DNA of 64,000 nt from Diphasiastrum complanatum (Eukaryota > Streptophyta > Lycopodiopsida > Lycopodiales > Lycopodiaceae): contig CM055114.1 in NCBI GenBank assembly GCA_029204225.1, positions 20,119,634-20,183,633 of the forward strand. The letters run 5' to 3'. Within the stretch, counting starts at the first letter, position 1. The number at the start of each line of letters is the position of its first letter. Shown in pieces: positions 42,700-54,400 of this stretch. The notes beneath the pieces were generated by a model. The model worked only from the letters and a program-made list of their open reading frames with translations, ran no database searches and was not told the origin of the DNA. The position numbers and the translations under genes were made by a program.

Positions 42700-43640
42700 T
42701 CAAATCTATTGAACAACTCCGCCTTCAGATAAGGTGGTGTTGCAACTCTGGAAAACCTCCTAAGAAAGATCTCTGGTTTGCTAGCCAGGTATCTTTTGTA
42801 GTCCTGCCTGTTTTCTTTGGGCTATCGTCCTCTGAATCATTTGGTGGCGTGTTGGATGATCAATCGTGACTCCTGTACTTCCCTTGCTCTGCTGCTGCGC
42901 TGTTCTGTGGTCGTTTTCTGGAGGTTTTCTGCTCCGGGGCTGTTTACAGTACTCCTGTGCTGCGCTTTCTTACTGGTAATCAGTTGCTGGCCCCGTTCCT
43001 TATTTTGCTTGCGCTCTATGCCTACAGTTTTTTGAGGCACTTTATGGTAAGGATGTAAATCATGCTAAAGTGGATAAGTTGGATTTGAGGGAGAACGTTA
43101 TAATTATGCAAGCTAATATGATAGGCAAGAATGAACAACAAAGACAACCTAAAAGCTTATATTCTATATCGGAATCAAGACGTTTTTAGGACCACTTGTT
43201 CAGAAAGGTGGTATCCTACATAATTTGCAACTTGTTTGATGTAATACCTTGAAAAAAATCTCATATTAGGAATAATGATTAAAATATTTTCTCTTGTCTA
43301 CAACCCATAATATTTTCAATGTGAAATGGGTGTAAGCTAATACATGGACATGTGGTTGAAAGAGAATAGATTTATGTGGTCCATTGGAAAAAGATGGCCG
43401 ATAAAAGATTTGTGTTATGAATCAAGAAAGATATTTTAGTTTAATAATCCACAGCGTGGTGGATAGGAACTTGCCTTGTGAGATTACCCACCCAGGTTCT
43501 AGTCGCCATATGCTTGTATCAATCCTTAGTTGCCCATTTCGGAACGGAATGCCAAAAAAATTTACGTTCCGTTTTAACAAAGGAATCTAGTTGTTGGGCA
43601 GGATGATCGTTTGGATGATTGCTTGACTGTCAGAGATGAA
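42700..43640. other. GC-richer stretch and unassigned DNA
   Basis: 42,780-43,030 is clearly richer in G and C. 43,022-43,150 plus reads FEALYGKDVNHAKVDKLDLREN, possibly a gypsy integrase C-terminal scrap. The rest has no recognisable content. Confidence 0.35.
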
Positions 43641-43645
43641 TGCAA

Positions 43646-44050
43646 TCATTTGCACAAGAGAGAACGTGCGTGCGAACTATTTCTCAAAGTCTTAAGTGAG
43701 AAGTTCTGAAATTCCTGCCCTTCATTACGTAATTGCCCAGAGGAGTTCGTTCCCACTGCACATAACATGCTTCTCATTGATGATAGCCCAGAGAATAGCA
43801 TCCTGAACCCAAGAGACAATGCCATTTTCCCAAACAGCATATGACTGCAGAAAAGATCGTTCCTCAACTCTTGATTCAACTTTGTTACTGGACTTGTAGA
43901 TTCTAGCTTACGTGTTCCTGAATATGTTGCTAGGCATCGAATCGGGCAAGCGCCATTGGGCAAAGAGTCTCTATTGTAGATTGTATTCCCGTTGTTTCAG
44001 CGGAGCCGGACTTCTGTAGTGTGGATCCCGTTGTATTGTCCGTGGTGCCA
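43646..44050 (-). CDS. Unidentified reading frame, right arm
   Basis: Mirror of 26,483-26,797 without its 27-bp deletion. One frame gives about 105 codons, and another carries VWENGIVSWVQDAILWAI. Frame choice is ambiguous and it may not be coding. Confidence 0.2.
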
Positions 44051-44084
44051 GAATGTCATATTGTTCCCAAAATGTCATATTGTT

Positions 44085-44290
44085 GATCATTCGCCTAACT
44101 CAAAAATGAGACTTTTTTTTGGAAAAAGAACCTTCGCCCACTTCAATATAGATATATCTTAAGTGGATGTACAATCTGACAGCTCAGCGAAGGTTTCCAA
44201 TACTGTATAGGCAATTTATGACCGAAACAGTGATTTTATAAGTCATTTTTCGTCAAAAATACTTTCCTTTCTCTTTTTCTATTTTGATGA
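44085..44290 (-). repeat. G-LTR core with hairpin, right arm
   Basis: Mirror of 26,265-26,480, including CCTTCGCCCACTTCA and its partner arm. Confidence 0.65.
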
Positions 44291-44299
44291 CTTTTTTGA

Positions 44300-44700
44300 T
44301 AATCAAGATCTATCTCAAAAATCTAAGGCAAAGACACACTACAACATGCATACATTAATCATGCAAGTACATACACACACGTAAAAGATGTAATTTCAAA
44401 ACACTAAGTATGAAAAGTCCTAGCTCACAAGTAGAGAGAGAATGCAACAAATTGGGCTCGGGTAGAGAGATAAACCACCAATGTGACAAGAACTCAAAAT
44501 CTCATTAATCTCCAAGAAAAACAATACAATAATGAAGTGGATCATCCTACATGTCGTATATTGAGGTAGTCCATCCTCTAATTCTATTGGACTCCCTTTT
44601 TGGCACCTCTTACATCCTATTAAATGAGTGACTCAATATCCCATGATCTTGATTGGACCCTTTCTCACTTATGATTGGACCCTTGACTCCTAAAATGATT
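44300..44700 (+). repeat. Block W, right arm
   Basis: Mirror of 25,858-26,250. No coding content. Confidence 0.6.
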
Positions 44701-44784
44701 TGGACCAATCAAAACACAAGAATCGCGTTTTGTCTAACTGGGGTGACATTCGCAAGAATCGCGTTTTGTCTAACTAGGGTGTCA

Positions 44785-44858
<74 letters not shown>
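44701..44858 (+). repeat. 36-bp tandem repeat and CT microsatellite, right arm
   Basis: Two tandem units, then (CT)n of 73 bp at 44,786-44,858. Confidence 0.92.
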
Positions 44859-44861
<3 letters not shown>

Positions 44862-45901
44862 GATATTACAAGAGATCACCTACACTCCCACAATATCAAA
44901 TCCATTTTCATTGGTTATGCCACTTCATATAGAACTCATATGTTGTATGATTATGTTGAATCGAAGCTATTCATCAGCAGAGATATTGTTTTATTGAGGA
45001 TCAATCTATTGACCTCAAAGGCTCAGACAGTCGAGCTATCCAACACTCCTATTTCCCATTTGACTATTTCTATCGAATGTTCAAATTTATCAGGCGAACA
45101 ACTTATCAAGAACGAATCAGAAGGAGATGTTGTAGCTCAACAACAACATAATCGAGAAAATGATTATCAGCCTCATTCATCTCCCAAAAGATCGACAAGA
45201 GATTGCAGACCACCTAACATATATATTGATGAATTTGTTGGTTATCTCATTTGAGAGCTGACTATTGTCAAAGAAGCACTCAGTCAGTCAGACTCCGATC
45301 TATGGAGAGAACCTATGGATGGAGAATATTTATCTTTCATCAAGAACCAAACTTGGACTATTGTCAAATTACCTGCCAAGAGAAATGTAATTGATTGCAA
45401 ATGGGTATTTAAGATAAAATACAAAGCAGATGGAAGTATCGATTGAAGGACAGTTCGACTTGTTGCATGAGCATTTTTTCAAATCCTCAATATCGACTAT
45501 AGTGAGACTTTCATTCCAGTAGTAAAGCATTCTTCAATCAGACTTCTAGTAACTATCGTATGTTGCTGAAGAGAATCTGGAGATACATCATATGGATGTA
45601 CATACAACGTATCTGAATGGAGTTATCTAAGAAGATACCTACATGATATCTTCTGAAGGTTATCTAACAAACGACAAGGAGAATCATGTATGTAAACTCC
45701 ATAGAGCACTTTACGACTTGAAGCAATCTACCAGAGTTTGGTTCTAGAGGATCAACACTTTTTTTTATCGATCGTGGTTAGAATACAAGCATTTCATATT
45801 TGAATGTTTAATTCAAGTCAGCGCAGCATTTTTTAATTATCATTACATTGTACGTGGATGACACATTGCTATTAAACAATAGTGTCGACCTAATGAAGAT
45901 G
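44859..45901 (+). pseudogene. Family C integrase end and RT, right arm
   Basis: HNIKSIFIGY-type integrase end, linker NDYQPHSSPKRSTRDCRPP, RT start NQTWTIVKLPAKR and CKWVFKIKYKADGSID then TGA, LEIHHMDVHT, HVCKLHRALYDLKQS, and the active site YVDDTLLLNN at about 45,850-45,880. YVDD is intact, but several stops and frameshifts precede it. Confidence 0.85.
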
Positions 45902-45961
45902 CAAAATGAATGTTGTCTCAAAATTCGACACCAAAATGAATGTTGTCTCAAAATTCGACAC
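45902..45961 (+). repeat. Exact 30-bp tandem duplication
   Basis: Two identical 30-bp units (45,902-45,931 and 45,932-45,961), each encoding ten residues (NECCLKIRHQ-type) in the RT frame. The second unit ends one base before the joint to the family A primer site. Confidence 0.93.
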
Positions 45962-45962
45962 A

Positions 45963-45974
45963 TGGTATCAGAGC
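45963..45974 (+). promoter_or_regulatory. Primer binding site, family A, second copy
   Basis: TGGTATCAGAGC, exact. The LTR that should precede it is absent and family C RT lies there instead. Confidence 0.88.
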
Positions 45975-46562
45975 TCGTGTTTCAGGTTATGAAGGAGAAA
46001 ATCAGATCTATCAATGATTTGGTGAAGATATCAAGTCTAGAGCATGCTAGAGAGGATTCTACACCAAAATCGGATTTTTTGCTTTTGTAGATTGGATCTT
46101 TTGTAGATCAAAACACTAAATAGGTCAATATACTTGTTCAATTCCATTTTTTGAATTCACATGCTGGATTTGGCCAATTTTTGGATCATTGGTTCAGCCT
46201 AAGTTGTGGCTTATAGATTGCATATCAAATTTCCATCATTTGCATGTAGATTTGGAATAGTCAATTTTTTGTGGATTTGTCAAAACCCTAATTTTGATTG
46301 GATCTCTAGATAGTGAGGTTGCTGTACTTCATTTGAGTGTGTTTCAATCTTAGGAAGTGGCAAAAGTCATTAGATTGAGGATAGATCATAGGTTGATCAA
46401 GATTCCATGATTCTATGTGTTGATTTGCTTGGATAAGTGCTAGAAGAGAATTTGTGAGATAGTTTCAAATCTTGGTGATTTCTTTTGAAAGCATTTGTTG
46501 TTGTTCAAAGGAGTGCTTTGTGCATTGAAGCAGGTTGAAAGAGAAGATCAGGTCATTGCTAC

Positions 46563-49170
46563 ATGGCAACCTGAATTGGAGTCATGTTGGAAGCCAATGA
46601 TAGGCTTACCTCAAGTAACTATTCATTATGGAAAGTGAGGATGGAGTCACTTCTTGAGATGAATGATGTTTTGGATATTGTTGTAGGTTTGGAGGAGAGA
46701 CCAGCAACACAACAAGATCAATTGAGGTATGACAAGAGGTCCAAGAAGGCTCTACACATGATAAAGATGAATGTTACCAATGAACTTCTCAAGGAAGTTG
46801 GTAAGTGCACATCATCTTTGGAAGCTTGGAATTCATTGAAGAAGCTTTATGAATCCAAGTCTACTTCTAGAGTGTTGACTCTTAAAAGGCAAATCTTTTC
46901 TTGTTTGCAAAAGAATGAAGAAAGTCCAAGTACTTTTGTTTTGAGAATGAAAGCATTGAATGATGAGTTAGCTTGCATAGATGAAAGCATTAAGGAAGGA
47001 GAGCTTATTCAAGTGATTCTTAATGGCTTGTTGGATGCTCATGCTAACATTGTTCAAAGTATTGCTATTCAAAAGACTTTGCCAAGTTTGATGGATCTTC
47101 AAGAGATCTTGATCAATGAGGAATATTGGCTTCAAGCAAGAGGTGGATCTACATCAACACTTCAAGAGGATGCTATGTTCACAAAGGGCAAATTCAAGGG
47201 CAAAACCAAAAGCAAGTGGTCTAAAGGGCAAGATCAAGTGGATGCTTCTTCAAGTGGCAAAAAGAAGGATAGATTAAAGCTCAAGTGCTTCTATTGTGGC
47301 ATCAAAGGACACTTTGCAAGTGAGTGCTACAAGAAGAAGAGAGATCAAGGAGACAAGCAAGGTAATCTTACTCTTGATGAGGATGGTTTGGATGTGCAAG
47401 ATGCAAATGATGATGCTTTTGTGATGTCTTCATGTATGCTTGCTAATGATGGAGATCTAGATCCTTGGTGGATTGATAGTGGAGCAAGTTCACACATGAC
47501 CTTTCACAAAGAGTACTTCACTTCTTTGTTGGCATATGGAGATGACAAGAGGGTGATCTACACGACCAATGATGGTGAGTGTGCAATCAAAGGGATTGGC
47601 TCAATTCCTATTTCTCTCTCTACAAATAGGAATGTTCATTTTGAGGATGTCTTGTTTATTCCATCTATTACCAAGAATTTGCTTAGTGTGAGTCAAATGC
47701 TAAGTAAGGGCCTCAAGGTGGAGTTTGATGGAGATGCTTGTTTGATCAAAAGGAAGGATGTCTTGATTGGAAAAGGTAAAAGGCAAGGGAAGTTGTTCAA
47801 ACTTGATGCTTGTGTTATTGCTAACCAAGTTGGATGTGTTGCAAGGGATCAAATTTCTATTCAAGAGGTTTGGCACAAAAGGATGGGACACCTCAACTTC
47901 AAGTCATTGGAGGTAATAGCAAGGAAGAAGTTTGTGATTGGTCTTCCAAGTTCCTTAAGTAATGACAAGCATGTTTGTGAGTCTTGTGCTTTGTCTAAGT
48001 CACATAGACTACCTTATACTAGATCTATTTCTAGATCTACAAAGCCTTTTCAACTTGTACATTCGGATATTCATGGATTTACTACAATTAGCAATAGTGG
48101 AGCTAAGATGTATGTAACATTCATTGATGATTTTAGTAGATTTTGTTGGATCTATCTACTAAAGAGCAAGGATGAAGTTCAAGAATTCAAGGGAGAACCA
48201 ATTTCCCACAAAGATCAAGTGCTTGAGAGGTGACAATGGTGGTGAGTACATATCTAACAAGTTCAAGGCCTTTTGTGATGAGCATGGGATCAAGAGGGAG
48301 TATACAACATCAAGGACCCCACAACAAAATGGAGTGGCTGAAAGGAAGAATAGAACTTTATGTGAAAGTGCTAAAGCTATGAGGTTAAGTGCTAATCTTG
48401 ACAAACCATTTTGGGATCAAGCTTTGTTGTGTGCCAATTTCTTGTGCAATAGGTGGCCGAGTGCTATTTTGGATGGAAGGACACCTTTTGAGATGCTATT
48501 CAAGAGGAGGCCGAGTGTCAACTTTCTGAGAACCTTTGGATGCACATGCTATGTCAACATTACTCTTGATGATAGGACCAAGGAGGATCCATCTTCAAGA
48601 AGAGGTATTTTTGTTGGATATAGTGAGGTGAGTAAAGCCTACAAGGTTTACATTCCTTCTACTAACAAAGTGATTGTTGGTAGAGATGTCATTTTTTATG
48701 AGGGAAATATTCCAAAGGTGTCTTCAAGCATGATTGATGGTAAAGTAGATGGGTCTAACATTCTTGATGTTGATGAGAAGGATCTTACTTTGGATGGTGG
48801 TGATGATGGACCTTCATCAAGTCAAAAGACAAGGAGAACATCAAGAGAAAGACAAGTACCTTCAAGGCTTACATATGATCAAAAGGGTAAGCAAGTAGTT
48901 TCTGGAAATTATGTTGCTTTCCTAACTTCTTTGGATGAGCCTACAAGTGTAGATCAAGCAAGGAAAGAAGAGGAGTGGATCCAAGCAATGGATCTTGAGT
49001 ATCAATCTCTTATGAAGAGTGGAACATCTTTTGGAAGATCTTCTTGTGTACATGGAGCTATGCAAGTGGATGGATGTTATCTTGCTGTAAACTCAAGTAA
49101 TGGATCTGGAAAACAAAATTTGATGATCACATTGAAGATCAAGAAGTTGATCTCGAAGCGCTTCAACTAG
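46563..49170 (+). pseudogene. Family A gag-protease-integrase, second copy
   Basis: The same domains as the intact copy: CFYCGIKGHFASEC, WWIDSGASSHM, HSDIHG, RGDNGGEY, NGVAERKN. Three lesions are visible: TGA at codon 4 (46,572; TCA in the intact copy), a 20-bp deletion near 48,178 between AAG repeats, and a 13-bp deletion near 49,122 between AATTTGAT repeats. Downstream of the second deletion the foreign frame can be followed from 49,191 to 49,475 in another phase. Confidence 0.9.
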
Positions 49171-49473
49171 TCAAAAGAGAAGGTGGCAATTTGGAGCTAG
49201 TCAAGAGCATCAAAGGAGAGGTAATTGGCAAAGGTGTTATGGATCTGTTTTTGCAGCATATTGAAGACTCAAGTAAGGTCAAAGGAGCAGCAAGGAAGTG
49301 TTGTTCAAGTTTACTTTACTTGTTCTATCTCATGTTTGAGCAATTTCATGTGGATGTGTGCAAATTGTCAAGATATGATAAAACTCGCTACATTGGTGAG
49401 CATTGTTTTAATGTTGGATTTGTACTAGCATTCTTGGCTGATTTTGCTGATGGAAATGAAGCTATTGGAGGTT

Positions 49474-49620
49474 AATTCAAGTCAGCGCAACATTTTTTTA
49501 TTATCATTACCTCGTACGTGGATGACACATTGCTATTCAACAATAGTGTCGAACTAATAAAGATGTGAAATGAATGTTGTCCTCAGAATTCGACATGATA
49601 GATCTGGGCGAAGCTCATTA
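49474..49620 (+). pseudogene. Family C RT fragment before LTR
   Basis: YVDDTLLFNNSVELIKM, stop, then in a shifted frame MIDLGEAHYV, at which point it is joined to an inverted LTR fragment. Confidence 0.8.
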
Positions 49621-50023
49621 TGTTGGAAGAAGGAAGGACGATTCGATAATTCAAAGGCTATGAACGAACTATTGAGCACAACGGAATAAGCCTTCTTTCC
49701 TAATGCATGACTACGCCTATCAATAATTAAACAAAGCTATAATGACAGAAGTCACGTTCAATCCTTAAGCAAATAACTTTGGAATCATTAGTACTAAAGT
49801 GATTTTGTAGTCAAACAATTTCAGAGTGTAAAGTAGGGTAAAGAATATTGCAGGTTTGAAGTATTCAACAGATCAGACGAAACAATAAGAGATCTATCAG
49901 TTATAAATAGCTACAGAGAAGCATAGAGATCTATCAGTTATAAATAGCTACAGAGAAGCATACATTCTGACATGATATTGAACGTAATAAGAAGATAGAT
50001 TGATTCAGTAAGTAGCGTGTACA
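49621..50023 (-). repeat. Family C-type LTR fragment, copy 5, with TATA duplication
   Basis: TGTTGGAAG...GTGTACA on the plus strand, 403 bp: the 366-bp fragment plus an exact 37-bp tandem duplication (about 49,889-49,962) that includes TTATAAATAGCTAC. Confidence 0.8.
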
Positions 50024-50244
50024 AATCAGATGAGGAGTCGGTATGCTAAGCTTAACACTTTTCTTCTTTGTCAAAATTTTAAGATGAGTGAGTATGATCA
50101 TTCACTTTACTATAGATTTGTTGGAAATGATGTTACCATTCTTCTAATCTATATGATTGATATCATTTTGAGTGGAGGTAACAATCAAGATGTTGATGAT
50201 ATCAAGATGGCACTAGAAAAAGAGTTTTATGTTGTTCTATGCTT
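50024..50244 (+). pseudogene. Family B RT first-half fragment, copy 5
   Basis: YAKLNTFLLCQNFKMSEYDH, IYMIDIILSGGNNQDV; same joints as copy 1. Confidence 0.84.
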
Positions 50245-51030
50245 CACTCCCTTGAATAAACATGTTGAAGCTCCACCCCCTTTTCCATGACTTGTTCTCC
50301 CACAATTTGATAAGCCACTTCAATATGCTTGCTCCTTGCATGAAAAATAGGATTCCTTGCCAATATTTGGTTTGATAGGTTATCACAAAAGATGATCGGA
50401 CTCTCTGAAAAATCCAACAAGTGAAAATCCATTACCATCCTTTTGATCCATAACATATCCTTTGTGCAAGATGTAAGAGCTTTGTACTGATCGGCCTCAC
50501 TAGATGACAATGAGATTGTAGCTTGTTTTTTTGACGTCCAAGAGATAACTCCATCAGTTATGAAAATAGCATGTGCACCTATGGATTTCCTATCCATTTG
50601 ATCTCTAGAAAAGTCCGAATCTGAAAATCCATACAGGTTTGGTTATGATCCTCCATAAACAATTCCAAAATCATTAGTTCGCAAGATGTGTCTCAATACC
50701 CTCTTGCCTAGTTTCCAATGCTCCACACCAGTATCATGCATGAATTGGCTTAATCTACCTACACAATAGCTTAGATCAGGTCTTGTGATGGTTATATCTA
50801 TGAGTGAACCAACTAGCTTGCTATAGAGAGTAATGTCCTTGACGGATCTTTCATTGCCTCTTATAGTGAGCTTTACATTTGACTCCATTGGTGTATCACA
50901 AGACTTTGCATCTACCATATGAAATCTCTTTAGAATAAAATTAGAATACTTCTCTTGACAAACGAGAGTAAATTGATAAGTTCTAAATACTTCTATTCCC
51001 AAGATATAATGCAAAAGATCATGTTCACTT
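50245..51030 (-). pseudogene. Family B RT C-terminus and RNase H, copy 5
   Basis: Minus-strand frames 50,643-51,089 and 50,244-50,597: LLHYILGIEV, MVDAKSCDTPMESN, SLIDITITRPDLSYCVG, ISLSSSEADQYKALTS, ARSKHIEVAYQIVGEQ. It shares with copy 6 a 3-bp insertion (one extra residue, Q, in SEADQYK), so these two are closest relatives. Confidence 0.87.
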
Positions 51031-51060
51031 GGAGTTCTATCTAGATCTATGCCAAAACTA

Positions 51061-51290
51061 GATGAAGAGGGAGTGTGAAAAATTGTCAACTAGTTTGTTG
51101 TTTTTTGGAGGCCAAATGATGAGATCTCAACTTTGAGATAGTTTCATATTTGTCAATAAGGGCCTAATAGTGTTTGTACTATTTTTGGCAAGTAGATAAG
51201 TGGATGAGGTCAATTTTGGACCCATTCTAATTGGCTAAATATGATAAATTGCATCTAGACTAGTATTTCTAGGTTCTTGATGAAGTATTT
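51061..51290 (+). repeat. Family B polypurine tract and LTR start, copy 5
   Basis: Polypurine GATGAAGAGGGAG at 51,061-51,073, LTR from TGTGAAAAATTG at 51,074, truncated against the gag-like frame. Confidence 0.7.
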
Positions 51291-51834
51291 AGTTGTTTTC
51301 AATAGTGGTTTTTGATGAAGTATCATTTTTGATGTCAATATAAGGCTTAATAGCCTGTTTGGCTTGTTTATGGTTTGGTGAGGCTTGGGTACTAGATGCT
51401 ATCCCTATGGCAACAAGGGCGGCCTCAGTCACGCTAACCTTGTGTGTGGCTCCCTCGAAAGTGATGTAAAACTTGGATTTCTGCTCCTTCCAAGTACTAA
51501 AGACAAGAGTGATAAAATCCATGTTTATTCTCCCTGAGAAGGCTCTCTCATGAATACCCATTGCAGTAAGCAGAGGCTATGCAAGGGTCATCCACTGAGT
51601 GACCATGCTTGTGCTAGGAAGGATCATGATATCCGTTGCAAATGGGACATCACGATGGATAGTATAACGAGGCGATTGAGATGTATCTTTGGAAGACATG
51701 ATGAAGAGAAATGAGAAGTAATACGCGCGAGTGTATAACAAAAAATAGTTTTGAAAGTTTTGAAACCTTTGGTCGCTGGAAAAATTGGCAAGAGCTTCGC
51801 TAGCACGAGTGAGGAATGAATCGAATTCAGCCAA
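51289..51834 (-). pseudogene. Gag-like unidentified protein, copy 3
   Basis: ATG at 51,834; TAG after QWMTLA, as in the other copies; second part 51,289-51,561 open. Otherwise very similar to copy 1. Confidence 0.52.
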
Positions 51835-51849
51835 CTTATAGGTGAATTT

Positions 51850-52370
51850 GAGGGTCCATTACACTGAATACTAGTTTGGTTGATCAGTTCTGAACATAAA
51901 TTTGCAGGCTTATACAGTACTATGAAAGTAGGCTAAAAAAATCTCGGCGAAGATTTTTGAGTGTCTGAAGTCATCTGGAGAATGTCCTCCAGGGTTGGCG
52001 AATAAATGCAAATTTTGACTGTCATAAATGCAAATTTTCAAGATCTGAACCTATGGCCAACCTAATTTTGACATTTTAAGACCATCTAGCATGTTCCTAA
52101 GGAAATTAAGGTGCTCGGCGAAGGTTCTCAAAATGTCATATTGTTGAGCATTCGCCTAACTGTAAAAAGAGACTTTTTTTTGGAAAAGAACCTTCGCCCT
52201 CTTCAATATAGATATATCTGAAGTGGATGTACAATCTGAAAGCTCAACGAAGGTTTCCAATACTATATAGGCAATTTATGACCAAAATAGTGATTTTATA
52301 AGTCATTTTTTGTCAAAATTACTTTCCTTTCTCTTTTTCTATTTTGATGACTTTTCTAACTTTTGCTTAT
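51850..52370 (-). repeat. G-LTR, longer copy 3
   Basis: TATA-like and GCGAAGG boxes as at 13.2-13.7 kb, with about 70 bp deleted near 52,000. On its other side lies the gypsy integrase C-terminus, giving integrase-LTR-gag order on the minus strand. Confidence 0.6.
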
Positions 52371-52473
52371 CAGTCTTTCCTCCTTTTTTGTTTGTCTTTG
52401 CCAAACAAAACTTAACAATCAAATATTGAAAACAAAAAACTGAAAAACAATTAAAAATAAAATATCATTTAGA

Positions 52474-53543
52474 TCATGTTTGCTGAACTGGCGGAGCAGG
52501 TTTCCAAAACTTGCGTAATCGGCTGCCATTCACAGGAGTATCTAATCGTTTTCCGTCCAAGTGCTCAAGAATTACTGCGCCATAGTTCAGGATTTCATTC
52601 ACTTTATATGGGCCTTCATCGATAAACTTCAATTTTCCCTTGATCAGCTTCGTTTTGTACATCAGTGCGAGATCTCTTGCTTTTAGATCATTTTTATGCA
52701 ATTGACGATCGTGCCATGCCTTGCGGCGGGCTTTCTCTGTTGCTAACGCATGAAATGCCATCAATCGTGTTTCACATAATTTGTGCAACGCTTCATGACG
52801 TAGGTGTAAAGACTTATCATCATTTAACCATTCTGTTGTTGTTATGCATAAAGATGAAATTTAAAATTCAATCGGCATGACAGCATCTTGACCATAAACC
52901 AGTTGAAAGGGTGTTTGATTTGTACTACTTTTGTAAGAAGTTCTAAATGCCCATAATGCTGCATACAGTCTATGTTTTCAATCAGACCGACTTGCTTCAA
53001 CTGTTTTCGTCATAATAGTGCAGAGAATCTTATTGGAAGATTCAGCTTGGCCATTCTAGTAAGGAGTACTAAATTTGTGTATAACAAAAAAATCTTCCAG
53101 TAAACACCCTATTGTTTGATTAACAAAGTGTGTACCCTGGTCACTGACAATCTCGATCAGACATCCAAATCTGATAATAATATTTTCATAGAGAAACTTG
53201 GCCGTGGCATCAGCAACTTTGACAGATTTGGCTTCAACCCACTTGGTCATATAATCAGTAGCTACGATAATGTATCGGGCCTGAGATCCTCACGTGACAT
53301 GATGAATAGGGCCAACATAATCCAGTCCCATTTCTCAAACGGTGCTTGCGATAAAATCGGATGCAAGGGTTCATAGTTCTGTCTAGTAGGCCATTGTGCT
53401 CGCTAGCAAAAATCACATGTCTAAATATATTTTCTATGTCGTTATGAAGCGTAGGCCACCAACAACCTGATTGCAAAAGTTTGTGAACCATAATATCTAT
53501 AGAGAAATGTCCTCCGCCCATGCCATCATGTGAAAACATGATT
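52474..53543 (-). pseudogene. Family G Ty3/gypsy integrase, copy 2
   Basis: Inverse of 9,241-10,324. The C-terminal frame 52,474-52,788 is intact (EGPYKVNEILNYGAVILEHL, NGSRLRKFW), and FGCLIEIVSDQGTHFVNQ is preserved better than in copy 1. Other parts have stops and frameshifts. Confidence 0.88.
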
Positions 53544-53699
53544 AAATCTGGTATTTCATGCGGGCGATAGTGGCTATGTTTGCTTCATCTCATCTCACTT
53601 CATTGGCCGACTCACCACCTCTTTACGTTTTACATACAAATCATCGTAATTGTAAGTTGATCCAAGGAGTTTATCTATTATTTGCCACTATCCCACGAC

Positions 53700-54400
53700 A
53701 AGAAACCACAAAACTTAGTGAGGTGAGGAAGACGAGTGTCATAGTCGAAATACGATTGTTATCCTTGTCAAGAAGAGTTTATGACAAAATAGGCAATGTC
53801 AAAAAAATCAAACATTGTGTAATTTTAGCCCCAATATACTTAAAGAAGTGTGATAAGTTGAAAATTTATCGGTTGCCCAGGCTTATGCCATACTTGTCTG
53901 TTTTTTCCTAATCAAGTGAGGATAGTTGTAAGTATGTTTGTCTATATTAAATAATTAAGTATTGGATGTTTCAAGAGGTATTTATTGTCCTATTACTGGT
54001 TTTTTATGGTTACTTAGTGTTGTGAGTTATTGCTTGCTAGGTGACCATTTTTTGTAACCCAGAACGCAAATGATAAGTTTATTGATTGCAAGTAATTATT
54101 TATTTTTATTTTGACATCTCGTGTCTAGCATTGGTATTGTTTGCTTCATTATGGTTACACCGTATTTTGTTATGGTGAAGTTCAATTATATAGGCAGCCT
54201 GAGATTACGACGGCTATAAATAGGTAACGTATTGATCACTAATGTACTCTACAATTAAAGAATTATTACAAGTAATGTTTAACCATGTTTATGATGCATA
54301 AATCATGAATGTAACAAAATGACATCATCACAGGATGAGAGTTCTCATCCATTCGCATTCCTCTAGTTTGATTAGTCATTTGACAAATTGTATTTCAAAG
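53700..54400 (+). repeat. Dispersed repeat L, copy 5
   Basis: Full copy, inverse of 8,455-9,080, directly upstream of block U. TATA-like GGCTATAAATAGGTAA near 54,209. Confidence 0.58.

Larger units (their letters stand above)
36415..45961. repeat. Giant inverted repeat, right arm
   Basis: Mirror of 24,655-34,141. It includes, in order, family C 5' end, repeat L, region T, family D LTR and gag, minisatellite, G-LTR core, block W, CT repeat, family C RT. The outer end is 30 bp from the second family A copy. Confidence 0.93.
45963..49473 (+). mobile_element. Family A copia, second copy, both LTRs missing
   Basis: Starts exactly at the primer binding site and ends within the foreign segment (after GNEAIGG). 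Flanked on both sides by family C RT pieces that overlap by about 130 bp, with no target duplication. It carries the same RT-replacing segment as the first copy. Confidence 0.88.
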
